64,000 nt of DNA from Ampelomyces quisqualis (lineage: Eukaryota; Ascomycota; Dothideomycetes; Pleosporales; Phaeosphaeriaceae). The notes beneath the pieces were generated by a model that ran no database searches, was not told the DNA's origin, and saw only the letters and a program-made list of their open reading frames with translations. Shown one piece after another: positions 37,996 through 48,429 of the stretch (within the stretch, counting starts at the first letter, position 1; every line of letters starts with the position of its first letter). The stretch is from positions 1,800,501 to 1,864,500 of the forward strand of contig JAGTXZ010000002.1 of NCBI GenBank assembly GCA_018398575.1, given 5' to 3'. The translations under genes and the position numbers were made by a program.

Positions 37996-38294
37996 TGTAA
38001 CGACGCAGGTAGGTACAGCTATTAGGATCAAATTGGATACGTATTAGAGGCATATGGGAGTACGTGTTATATCAGAGATTCTGGATTGGCTATACACCTA
38101 TAGGTCTTGTACAGAAGGACAAGAGAAACTTATCCTCTATCTATGCTATAGGCTTATATTTATAGTAGGCGTAGCAGCTGAGTTAGAGCGCTGTTAAAGC
38201 GCTTTTAGTCCTAATCTGCTAGCTCCCTACATAATCTGTTACTAAGCCTTTATAAGGTATTAGATGTAACATGTGTTTGCATGTGCTTGTTACA
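37996..38294 (-). repeat. 3' LTR of chromodomain element 3
   Basis: 299 bp, TGTAACGACGCAGG...GTGCTTGTTACA. Confidence 0.96.
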
Positions 38295-38308
38295 TTACCC
38301 CCCTTCTT
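38295..38308 (-). promoter_or_regulatory. Polypurine tract for plus-strand DNA priming
   Basis: Directly inside the LTR the + strand reads TTACCCCCCTTCTT, so the element's sense strand has AAGAAGGGGGG next to its 3' LTR. This is the expected plus-strand primer and fixes the element's orientation as minus. It is shortened by transitions in copies 1 and 2. Confidence 0.85.
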
Positions 38309-38617
38309 AAAATCAATAGTCTCTATCAATTAGGTCTGTATTAGTATTGTTTTAGATACCTCTCTAAATTATTATAAACTCTTATTTACCTTAAGTTTAT
38401 TTTGGGATAACGTAATGTAGCTGTTTGTTGTTGTTTTAATTAGCGCGCTAGCGCGTTTAACGTTCCTAACTTTACCTTAAGCTTTTTAAGCGTATATACA
38501 AGGCTAGCCCTCTAGTATACTGCTTCTCTATACTCTTCCTCTTACGTTTGTATACCTAAAGCTATCTAAGCCTTGTCCTTTCTTAATTACTAGCTAACTA
38601 TATAGTAGATACACATA

Positions 38618-39325
38618 ATGCCTATTCCTGTCCCTTCTAGAGCTTATCTCCTAGCCTATTAGGTTATTTGCCTGTAGGCTGCAAGGGCTTTTGCCCGCGG
38701 CCATTTTAATATCAAGTTTAGATTCTATTTAGACGTGTCTAAGAAGTGTGCTTATTGCACACTCTTAAATAAGAAGTGTTGCCTAGTTCTTCTATATGCA
38801 GGCCAAGAGTATAATAGCCTCTTTAGAGCCCTTAACTGCAGGTTTGCTGCCTTAGGTAGAGACAAGTCTAACAAGGTAGTGTTAGAGCAGAAGGCTGCTG
38901 TTAAGGAGGCAGCGTTTTAGTTAGCTACTGTTGTGCAAGTAGGCACTACACAGGTAGCTAACATAAACAACGCTAACTTATTAGTTAGCGCTTATTACTA
39001 GAGAGAGGAGCTAGCTAGAGAGGTTAGGGCAATAGCTAAGGAGGTTAGGTTGCTTAGGAGAAGCACAGCAAGGTTAACTAGTGTAGTTGCTTAGCTAGTA
39101 GATGTTATAATAGCATTAAGAGCTAATTAGTTAGCAGAGCAGAAGGAGGCGCAGAAGGCAGCGCAAGAGGCTAGTACTTGCAGCAAGTAGGGCTAGAACA
39201 GAGGACTACTAGGTAGTGCGTTAGTGTCTGCACCTAGGGATTTAGACAATTAAGAACGTCCTACTAGTAGCAATAACAGTCTGCTGTTAGATCTAATAGA
39301 AGAGTAAGACTCCTATTGTTAATAG
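38618..39325 (+). pseudogene. Antisense Cys/coiled-coil frame, element copy 3 (best preserved)
   Basis: A frame of about 235 codons on the strand opposite to gag-pol, from ATG at 38618 to the TAA-TAG pair at 39320-39325, lying between the 3' LTR and the end of pol, tail to tail with it. Codons 44-54 form C-x2-C-x6-C, like the first half of a fungal Zn2Cys6 cluster, with Lys/Asn between and another Cys at 55. About codons 128-185 form a strongly charged Leu/Val heptad region (probable coiled coil), then a Ser/Pro/Asp-rich tail. Codons 40-100 are fully open. About ten TAG/TAA codons interrupt the rest; copy 1 has CAG at two of them, so they are RIP lesions. No promoter was identified. I do not recognise the family. 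A nucleic-acid-binding or dimerising accessory protein is inference only. Confidence 0.65.
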
Positions 39326-39329
39326 CTGT

Positions 39330-42300
39330 TACCTACTAGTATAGTAGTTGCAATATTAAGTTTAATTTCCCTAACATAATTGTCTTGCAATGCTGTAAGA
39401 TCTTCAACTCCTTTTTCCTATGCTGTAATCTATTTAGCTAACGCTTGTAGGGGTTCTAGCTATTTTAGATAGCGTTTATAGAACGCTTGCAACATGTGTA
39501 GGGCGCCTATAAAGTTTAAGGCATTGTACTAGGTAGAGTTAGGATTATAGCCTACCTATTTCACATAATACTTTAGGATAGAGCAGTATAGCTTGCTAGC
39601 TAGGATCTCTTTAACTTCCTATTCTTTAACGCCTTAAATTAGAATGCCAGATAGGTTTAGGCTTAGCTAACTAGCTAGGGGGTTGTTAGGGTTCTTGCGG
39701 AGGACATCTAGAGCAAACACGTTATAGATCTTAGATCCTTTAGGTAGCTTTAGTCAAAATAAATAGCCAACTTATTCTAGAACTTCAAAGGGGCCTTCCT
39801 ACAATTCAGCGAGTTTGCGACTTAGGCAGGTAACAGATAGGTTTTAGGTTAAGAGGTAAACCTTGTTACCTACTGCCTAATTAACAGGTTAATAATATTT
39901 GTTTACCTTAGTAGCCATTTGTTGCTGCGCCTTCTCTATATTGTCTTTAGCTGTGCGCTAGGCTTTATGCATACAGGTAGCCAAGCTTAAGGCATCCTTA
40001 ACGTTTACATCTTTGTGTTTTAAAGGGGATAATGCCTAATCCCAGCTCTATCGTAGTTTGGATCCAAACGGGAGCTAGTACAGTGCCATACTAATTGCAG
40101 AGTGCAGCAGTATAGCTTAAGCTTAATTAATTATTAGCAAAAGGTTACTCTAGTTATCCTAGTAGTAGGATACAAAGGGCCTTAATTGTTAATTAATATA
40201 CTTGTTTATAATCTTAGTTTGTCTATTAGTTTGTTTATAGTAGGCTGTAGAAAGCTTAATTTGCACGCCTAGGATCTTGCAGAACTTAGACTAGAATTAG
40301 AACACAAACTAGGGGCTGCAGTTAGACACTATGCTTTTAGGCGTGTAGCTAAATTAGTATACCTATTAGATAAACAAGTAAGCTATTTCCCAGGCGTTAA
40401 TAGTCTTGTAACATAGGATAGAAATAGCTTGCTTTAATAGGCGATTAATAATAACTATGATTTAATTATAGCTATACTAATTAGTTGGGAATATCTTGAA
40501 ATCTATACACAAATGCTGCATAGGCCTGTCAGGAATTAGTAACAGATAGAGGAACCCTTAGGATTAGAGCTGTCTTAGATAGGATCTTTAACAGGAAACG
40601 CAGTTTTGTACATAGCGTTTGCATATAGCCTCTATGCCTTTCTAGTAGTATTGCTAAGCTAGGAGCTAATATATCTTTGTAGCGCTTAGGTAGGCAGTAG
40701 ATACCTAATTGTAAGCTTCTCTAATTAGTTAGGTGCACAAAGGGGAATCCCTGGGTACACATAGGCGTAAGTAATACAGCAGTAGTCTTTCTTAGATATA
40801 ATACAGCTGTAGTAGCGTAAGGCGTTCTTCCTTAAAGGAGCGGCGATTCTCTGCTAACAGGGCTTTAATTAGTTCTAACAAGTTAAGATTTAGGGGGGCA
40901 CTAATAGATTAGACTGAAATAGCTGAAACATTAATCTCTAGCTAGTTACAGACGTAGTTCTAAGCTAGTTTAGAGTTGACTAGGGGGTTTAGGCGTTTAG
41001 GTCCTAGAAGTACACAGGATCTGTTGTCTTGTTAGGCAGCCTTAATCTTGCTAACGTCCTGTTCCCTTTGGCTTAGGATATTAGCTTGCTTGTTAAGCTT
41101 GCTAGGCGTATACTTAATGCAGAAATTAAAAGGAGCAATAATCTCCGCCTATTGTGCTTAACGTGTATTAAGAACCTTAGTAGTTATAAAGTATTCTAAG
41201 GAGCAGTAATCCAAATACACCTAGATTTAACTCTATATAGAGGTAAGTTTAGCTCTCTACTTTTTAAACGCTTTTAGGATAGTAAAAAGTTCTTTGTTAT
41301 GTATTTTCTAATTAAGCTTAGCCCTAGATAGGGTGTAACTATAGAAGGCTACAGGATACTACTTGTTGTTAGAGTGCTTCTAAGAGAGTACCCCTGCTAT
41401 TACTCTATCTAACGCGTTAGTTTCTAACTTTGTGTTATACTTAGGATAGAAATAAGATAGCGTAGGAATAGCTAGGAGTAAGGCTTTAATCTAATCAAAA
41501 GCCTATTAGCAGTTTGTAGTCTATTCAAACAGTGTAGAAGGACTTTAAAGCTTTAGGATTAGTTTGGCTACACGGGAGAAATCCTTAATAAACTGTTGAT
41601 AGAAACTAGCAAAACTAAGAAATAACTTAACGCTAGTAACTGTAGTAGGTTCAGCCTAGTTTTGGAGTGCTTCTACCTTGTTAGGGTTAACTTTAGTGCC
41701 CTAGTTTGTTAAAACGTAGCCTAGATACTTTGTGCGGGTTACATAGAATTTACTCTTCCAAATGTCTACTTAGAGTCCTGCAGTACGTAGGCGCTCCAAG
41801 ACCTTTCAGACGTGTTCCTAATGTAAGTTTATATCCTCTAAGTAGATTAGGATGTTATTAAGATACACAATGTAGAAATTGTTAAGATAATTAATTAGTA
41901 CATTATTTATATAGCGCTGATACGTTGCTAGCCTATTGCACAAGCTAAAAGAGAGAACCTTACACTTGTATATACTATAACAGGTCCAAAAGGTAGTATA
42001 CTCTTTAGAGTTAGGATCTATACAAATTTTGTTAAAGGTGGCCTAGATGTTAAACTTAGTAAAGATCTTGGCTTTAGAGGGACGTAATAGCAGCTTATTA
42101 ATGCAAGGGATTAGATAGACGTCCTTGCGCGTAAGGGCGTTAATCTTCTAGTAGTCTACACAGATGCGTATATCTCTATTTGGTTTGCGTACACAGAGAA
42201 TAGGTAAAGCAAAAGGGCTTTGGCTAGCTTTAATAAAACTCTTCTAAAGGTGTTCCTAGACGTAGGTCTTAGTAGCTTTGAGCTCCTTCTAATTCTACTT

Positions 42301-43080
42301 GTATAGGGGACTAAACGCATTTAGTAGTAGTTCTTTAAGGACAATCTTATAATTATACAGACAGTAAGAAGGTAATTAATTGGCTGCTAACTTGCTAAAT
42401 ACATCCTAATACTAGGAGTAGCAGGCAGGTAATCTCTTATCTAATTGGCTTTAATTGTCTGCGTCGTCGTTAAAGGCAAGGATCCTGTTAATCTTATAGA
42501 GGCTTGTTGTAAAGAACTTGTTCTAGGGCTTCTTCATAATAAAGTAAAATGCATTAGCGGAAATAAGAGCTATGCAGGTGCTTAGAGGGGATTTAGACTC
42601 CAAGCGGGTTTGCTTAGTTAGGGTATAAGGAATCTCTGAGATTTTTTAGGCTGATAGGAGCTTTAAGCATCCCTTAATACAATAAATAGAAGAAGAAGAA
42701 CAGTAAGGACTATTTTAAATACAATAGTCTTCTTTCTCCTATAGGGCGTTGCGTTATTGCACATTAAGATAGACAGTAGTTAGCACTATAGCTTGATGTA
42801 GAACAGTAGGAATAGGGGGTAAAGGATTATATAAACAGGGGTACTTAGATAGCTAAATAAACTGTAACCTATCTGTGTCTAATTGAATCTTAAATTGTCT
42901 TAACTATTAGAGGCTAAGTATACAATCCTAAGACCTAAGATCAAGGATAAGGAATAGATAGTTCAAAATCTTTTAGCTATTAATATTCAAGTGTAGTCAA
43001 ATATATTAAGTAACTAAAGAAGTAATCTAATCCTTAAAGCTGCGTACCTAAACCTAGAAGAGGAGCTTCTAGATAGGTTG
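39330..43080 (-). pseudogene. Chromodomain Gypsy pol, element copy 3
   Basis: Read from right to left on the minus strand: RT with Y-L-N-N at 41854-41865 (YLDD with both Asp changed), RNase H below about 41700, integrase about 40900-39900, and the integrase C-terminal linker near 39700-39900. A well-preserved chromodomain lies at about 39500-39640 (E-I-L-A-S-K-L, K-Y-Y-V-K, V-G-Y-N-P-N, then Y-N-A-L). After the chromodomain a tail continues to about 39330 and may overlap the end of the opposed frame. Stops are TAG/TAA at Trp/Gln positions. Chromodomain-bearing Gypsy elements (chromoviruses) tend to insert in heterochromatin, which fits the nesting seen here. Domain edges are approximate. Confidence 0.9.
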
Positions 43081-43199
43081 CTGCAAGGCTTTAGAAACAG
43101 ATAAAACAATTTGTAAATTCAAAAATAGGAAACCTTAAGCACTAGTGTTAACAAGAGTATTAAGGCGTAAGCTAAGGCCTTAGTTGTAAAGAAGCGTAG

Positions 43200-44740
43200 G
43201 CATAAGGAAATAGGGACCGCAAAACAAATAGGAAAGGTTAAGGTAAGATAGATTGTAACAGCTTAGGCCTAGAGAGGAGTGTCCTTCTAGGCGCTTCTGT
43301 TTCCTGTACAATACACCTCCTAATCAGGTTGCTCTTAAGCATTTTTATACTTATCTACTTCTATAGCTTTAATCTAACGCACACAAGGCTTTGTGCAGTT
43401 ACTAGAGTAGTGTTCTAGCTTACTGCAATTATAACAACTACTAGAGGTCTTCTGTTGTTTTAGCTTAGGGGTCTTTGTAGGAAGACGCACTGTTGTAAAT
43501 TAATAGGCTAGCGCAGAATTTGTTAGAGCGTTAGTAGTAGTAGTCTAATTTAGCTCCAAATTCTGTTGTAGGGCTAACCTGATTGGCAACTTAGCAGCAG
43601 CTAGTGTTATACTTAGTGTAGGGTTGTTCTTCTGCTCTATATTGTATGTAGTAAGGTATTCTACTATCTAATTAAATAAGTTCTTCTATTAGTGCCTAAA
43701 TCCTAGGTTAGGGGCTTGCAACTCTGGCGTAATCTTAGTCTACAAGTAGTAAAACTACTCTAAAGAGGGTACTTGTCCCTTAACTGCAGAACTTAAAAAC
43801 CTAGCTTTAAACAAGGGGAACGTTTCCTCCTTAGTTATCTACAATTAATTAAACGCTGCATAGCTTTTAGCTACCTTGTTGCCTGTAATAAAATAGGACT
43901 TAAGTAGCTTAACTATTTGCTTAGCGTTCTAGAATTGCTCTTGATTAGTATCTAATAAATATTATGGCTTGAGATAGCCCTTAGCTAATCCTATAGTGTG
44001 GCCCTATACTAAGGCTATGCGTTGTCTTTTGGTCCAATAGTAATCTAAGTTAATTTCAAGTTAATCCTAGATTAAGGCCTGCTATTAGCAGAAGGTAGGA
44101 TCTTTTCTATCGCTAAGATTGTTTATATTAGGCGTTTTCTCAAATTATTAAAGTTAGTAAGAGCCTTTATAGCAATATAAGTACTTAGATATAGAGCTGT
44201 TAGATAAACAGCAGGGTGCAGAATTATTCTAGGGTGATTTAGTAGTAGGTAGGGGCTTGTCTAGTTCTACTAATAGAGTTAGTCCTTTCTTAAGAGAATT
44301 AATTTCTGCTAGAGCCTGTTTCAAATCTTGTCGTAATTGATTAACCTCTATTTAGGCAGGAGTTAGATTTAGTGCAGCTCTAGGCTAAGGGGGTTCTTTA
44401 GTGTTTGTCTTTTTTGCTTTAGCACTCTGTTGCTAGGTTGTTACAGTTAATACAGAGTCGTCTTAGAGGAAGGCTCCTAGGGTTAGTTCTTTAGGGGGAG
44501 TTATTAGCGTTGCCTTTGATACTCCTAGGTTATTAATAGTCTCTAAGTTTCTATTGTAGCGCTAAACGCAACTTTTCTAAAGTAATCCTAACTGTTGTGT
44601 TAATAGGAAGATCTAAACCTAAAGGCTTCAGCTGTTAGGAGATCTAAGGGATCCTAACTGTATTTAATAGATTTAAGGTCGCAAACAGATCCAATTTGGA
44701 TAAGGTTCTAGACGTTTTAACGCGATCTTTTTAAAAGTAA
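43200..44740 (-). pseudogene. Chromodomain Gypsy gag, element copy 3
   Basis: Capsid/nucleocapsid product. The CCHC knuckle at 43395-43436 keeps all four ligands (C-Y-N-C...H...C), with the Gly before His changed to Glu. Upstream is a helical, Gln-rich region of about 400 codons. The boundary with pol near 43080-43200 is by position only; I could not place the protease motif with confidence. Confidence 0.8.
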
Positions 44741-44777
44741 ATAGCAATATTATCTAAATACTATTACTAGCAGGACA

Positions 44778-44792
44778 AAGTTTCTCTTGTAA
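44778..44792 (-). promoter_or_regulatory. Putative self-primer binding site
   Basis: AAGTTTCTCTTGT at 44778-44790 lies two bases from the 5' LTR edge (44793), where a primer binding site belongs. It is the exact reverse complement of ACAAGAGAAACTT at 44916-44928 inside the LTR. In element sense the LTR copy lies about 33 nt downstream of TATAAATATGA (44961-44951), that is, at the expected 5' end of the transcript. This layout matches Tf1/sushi-type self-priming, in which the RNA's own 5' end primes minus-strand synthesis. The 13-nt pairing is also exact in copy 2 (46896-46908 with 47034-47046). Confidence 0.75.
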
Positions 44793-45091
44793 TGTAACAA
44801 CGCAGGTAGGTACAGCTATCAGGATCAAATCAGATACGTATTAGAGGCATATAGGAGTACGTATTGTATCAGAGATTCTGGATTAGCTATACACCTATAG
44901 GTCTTGTACAGAAGGACAAGAGAAACTTATCCTCTATCTATGCTATAGGCTCATATTTATAGTGGGCGTAGCAGCTGAGTCAGAGCGCTGTCAGAGCGCT
45001 TTCAGTCCTAATCTGCTAGCTCTCTACATAATCTGTTACTAAGCCTTTATAAGGTATTAGATGTAACATGTGTTTGCATATGCTTGTTACA
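44793..45091 (-). repeat. 5' LTR of chromodomain element 3
   Basis: 299 bp. Carries a TATA-like box (minus strand, 44961-44951) and the primer-complement motif at 44916-44928, so the transcription start is expected near 44930. Confidence 0.96.
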
Positions 45092-45096
45092 TTTAA

Positions 45097-46890
45097 GTGT
45101 AGTTAAATATATTAAGTAACTAAAGAAGTAATCTAATTCTTAAAGCTACGCACCTAAACCTAGAAGAGGAGCTTCTAGATAGGTTAATGTAAAGCTTTAG
45201 AAACAGATAAAACAATTTGTAAATTCAAAAATAGGAAACCTTAAGCACTAGTGTTAACAAGAGTGTTAAGGCGTAAACTAATACTCTAGTTATAGAAAAG
45301 CGTAGGTATAAAGAAATAGAAACTACAAAACAAATAAGAGAGGTTAAGGTAGAATAGATTGTAATAGCTTAGGCCTAAGGAGAGGTGTCTTTCTAGGCGC
45401 TTCTGTTTCCTGTACAATACACTTTCTAGTTAGGTTACTCTTAAGTATCTTTAAACTTATCTACTTCTACAGCTTTAATCTAACGCACACAAAGTTTTGT
45501 GCAGTTACTAAAGTAGTGTCCTAGCTTACTACAATTGTAACAACTACTAGAGGTCTTTTATTATTCTAGCTTAGAGGTCTTTGTAAGAAGGCGCACTATA
45601 GTAGATTAATAGGCTAGCGCAGAATGTGTTAGGGCGCTAGAGGTAGTAGTCTAATTTAGCTCTAAATTAGTTTGCAGGGCCTGCCTAATTAGGAATTTGG
45701 CAGCAGCTAGTAACATGCTTAGGTTAGGATTGTTCTTCTGCTCTATATTGTAGGCAGTAAGGTGTTCTACTATTTAATTAAATAAGTTCTTCTATTAGTG
45801 CCTAAATCCTAGGTTAGGGGCTTATAGTCCTAGTGTGATTTTTGTCTATAAGTAATAAAACTACTCTAAAGAAAGTACTTGTCTCTTAACTGCAGAACTT
45901 AGAAACCTAGCTTTAAACAAGGGGAACGTTTTCTTCTTTATTATCTGCAACTAATTAAACGCTGCACAGCTTTTAGCTACCTTATTACCTGTAATAAAGT
46001 AAGACTTAAGTAGCTTAATTATTTGCTTAGCGTTCTAGAATTACTCTTAATTAGTATCTAATAAATATTGTAGCTTAAGATAGCCCTTAGCTAATTCTGT
46101 AGTATAGCCTTATACTAAGGCTATGCGTTGTCTTTTAGTCTGATAGTAATCTAAGTTAATTTTAAGTTAATCTTAGATAGAGGCCTGCTATTAGCAAAAG
46201 GTAGGATCTTTTCTATTACTAAGATTGTCTATATTAGGCGTTTTCTTAGATTGTTAAAGTTAGCAAGAGCCTTTATAGTAATGTAAGTACTTAGATATAA
46301 AGTTGTTAGATAAACAGCAGAGTGCAGAGAAGTTCTAAGAGGTTTTAGTAGTAGGTAGAGGCTTGTCTAGTTCTATTAACTAAGTTAGTCCTTTCTTAAG
46401 GGAATTAATCTCTGCTAACACCTGTTTTAGTTCTTGTTGTAATTAATTAACCTCTATTTAGGCAGGAGTAGGATTAGGTAAAGGTACAGGTCTAGCTCTA
46501 GGCTAAGGAGGTTCTTTAGTGTCTGTCTTTTTTGCTTTAGCACTCTGTTGCTAGGTTATTATAGTTAATACAGAGTTGTCTTAAGAGAAGGCTCCTAGAG
46601 TTAGTTCTTTAGGGAGAGTTATTAGCGTTGCCTCTAATACTCCTAGTTTATTAATAGTCTCTAAGTTTCTATTGTAGCGCCAAACGCAACTTTTACTAAA
46701 GTAATCCTAACTATATGTTAATAGAAAGATCTAAACCTAAAGGCTTTGGCTGTTAGAAGATCTAAGAGATCTTAACTGTGTTTAATAAATTTAAGGTTAC
46801 AAACAGATCTAATTCAAATAGAGTTCTAGACGTTTTAACGTAATCTTTTTAAAAGTAAATTGCAATATTACCTAAATGCTATTACTAGTA
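45097..46890 (-). pseudogene. Chromodomain Gypsy gag, element copy 2
   Basis: The right-hand part of split element 2, read on the minus strand. The CCHC knuckle at 45501-45542 is intact in all four ligands and in the Gly before His, the best of the three copies. The frame around it is broken by TAG/TAA codons. It continued originally into the pol sequence now ending at 37995. Confidence 0.8.
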
Positions 46891-46910
46891 GGACAAAGTT
46901 TCTCTTGTAA

Positions 46911-47210
46911 TGTAACAACGCAGGTAGGTACAGCTATTAGAATTAAATTAGATACGTATTAGAGGCATATAGGAGTGCGTGTTATATCAGAGATTCTAGA
47001 TTGGCTATACACCTATAGGTCTTGTACAGAAGGACAAGAGAAACTTGTCTTCTATCTAATGCTATAGGCTTATATTTATAGTAGGCGTAGGAGCTAAGTT
47101 AGAGCGCTGTTAGAGCGCTATTAGTCCTAATCTGCTAGCCCTCTACATAATCTGTTACTAAGCCTTTATAAGGTATTAGATATAACATGTGTTTACATGT
47201 GCTTGTTACA
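46911..47210 (-). repeat. 5' LTR of chromodomain element 2
   Basis: 300 bp, TGTAACAACGCAGG...GCTTGTTACA, followed by target duplication TAACA. Primer-complement motif at 47034-47046. Confidence 0.95.
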
Positions 47211-47479
47211 TAACAGGGCTAACGTTTTAGTGCTAAAGGATACCTATAACAACAATGTAGATAATATTCTAGGTAACTACACAAAAGAGAAGTAAGATTG
47301 CTATAACGCGCTTATAGACAATTACAATAACAAAGAAAAGAAGAAGGCAAACTACTTAATAGGAAAGAATAAAAAGAAGAATATTAGAAAGAAAAAGAAA
47401 GTCCTACATAAAGACACTAATAATATAAGTAGGTTTAAACATAATATAATATATATTAACTTATATAGAGTACTATTTA

Positions 47480-48257
47480 TATACGTGTACGTAAAGCATT
47501 AGGTAAAGTAAAAGATGTTTTACTAGAAGAGTATAGACATACAGATAAACTTGCACTAGAATACCTTTATAAGGCAGATAAACAGCTATAGTTTAAGAAC
47601 TATAGAGGTAGCTAGAGCATTATAGCAGAAGACGCATAAGAAGAATTTTTAACGCAGGCCTATAATATTATAATTAAAGGCAATATACTTAACATAATTA
47701 CCTTAACTAAAGAGAAATAGTAACTAGAACTAGATAAGTATAATAGGTTAGTGTAACAGTATAAAGAAGAAATAGAGTGTTATTAAGTAGTTGTAAATAG
47801 CAGGCGTAGTAAATATTATAATAACTTAATATGCTTTTACTAGTAAAACGCGTAGATACTATTAAGTTAGCCTTAATATAACGCAATAGTATAGACTACT
47901 ATAGCAGATAGTACAGCACTAGCAGATACAGCATATAATTCTAATACAACTAACTAGCAAGATAGTTATTACTCTGCAAGTAGTAGTAGTAGTTATAGCT
48001 ATCTATATATAGAGCGCGTTATGTACTTGCTAACCTGCGCCCTATAGGATGTTAAGCCTAGTAGCTGCGTCTAGGCTAGTCTCCTTTTAAAGGAGTATAA
48101 TTTAACTATACTATATTTAATTAAAAAGCCTATATAACTAGACAAGAAGGACTAGCTTAGTTAGGCTACGCTACAAGAGTATAAAGACACAAGTAGCTAG
48201 CTGTAGTATACAGTTCTACTAGTGCTGTAGTACTTAACATTCCTTAACTATTAAATC
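47480..48257 (+). pseudogene. Unidentified protein frame in pre-insertion DNA
   Basis: One phase runs about 258 codons with RIP-type stops only. It reads a charged N-terminal part (V-R-K-A-L-G-K-V-K-D), an E-E-F-L...helical region, a Glu/Arg/Tyr-rich coiled-coil-like stretch, a run of five Ser codons (AGT) near 47965-47990, and a Leu-rich end. I recognise no family. It lies to the right of element 2; DNA from about 47216 to 47480 reads in another phase that is Lys/Arg-rich and may be continuous with the frame ending at 33276 before the insertion. Confidence 0.4.
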
Positions 48258-48260
48258 TAG

Positions 48261-48323
48261 TAACACTAGTAACACTAGTAACACTAGCGACACTAGCAAC
48301 ACAGGTAATATAGGTAACACAAG
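48261..48323. repeat. 9-bp minisatellite
   Basis: Seven units of TAACACTAG type: three exact copies, then CGACACTAG, CAACACAGG, TAATATAGG and TAACACAAG. Unlike most of this window the variants include changes at CA, as expected if RIP struck the array. Confidence 0.9.
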
Positions 48324-48429
48324 TAACTTACTATTAGGTTACTGTTAGGTTGCTAGCAACCAAAAGTAAGTAGAGCAACTTTAGTAAATTATCTAGTAGA
48401 CAGTATTGCTGTTAAGCAGCCGCGGGTCG

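Larger units (their letters stand above)
37996..45091 (-). mobile_element. Chromodomain Gypsy element, copy 3 (youngest, nested)
   Basis: A complete 7096-bp element with 299-bp LTRs at 37996-38294 and 44793-45091 and target duplication TTTAA, inserted into element 2 in the same orientation. It keeps many YCA and TGR trinucleotides that are lost in copies 1 and 2 (for example three TCA, one TGG and one TGA in 44941-45000), uninterrupted C6/G6 runs, and all four gag zinc ligands, so it has seen the least RIP and is the youngest. It is therefore the best source for reading the family's structure. Confidence 0.96.
33277..47210 (-). mobile_element. Chromodomain Gypsy element, copy 2, split by copy 3
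   Basis: LTRs are at 33277-33576 and 46911-47210 (300 bp each). The target duplication TAACA is at 33272-33276 and 47211-47215, which proves that the two distant ends belong to one insertion. The body is 33277-37995 joined to 45097-47210; the join reads seamlessly when compared with copy 1 around 24695-24710. Without the inner element it is 6833 bp, about 281 bp shorter than copy 1 because of an internal deletion at about 35331. Orientation is minus, as in the other copies. RIP is intermediate to heavy. Confidence 0.95.

Noticed and set aside
44760..44792. tRNA primer binding site next to the 5' LTR
   Set aside because: No TGG-type start or recognisable tRNA complement; the LTR-complementary 13-mer explains the site better.
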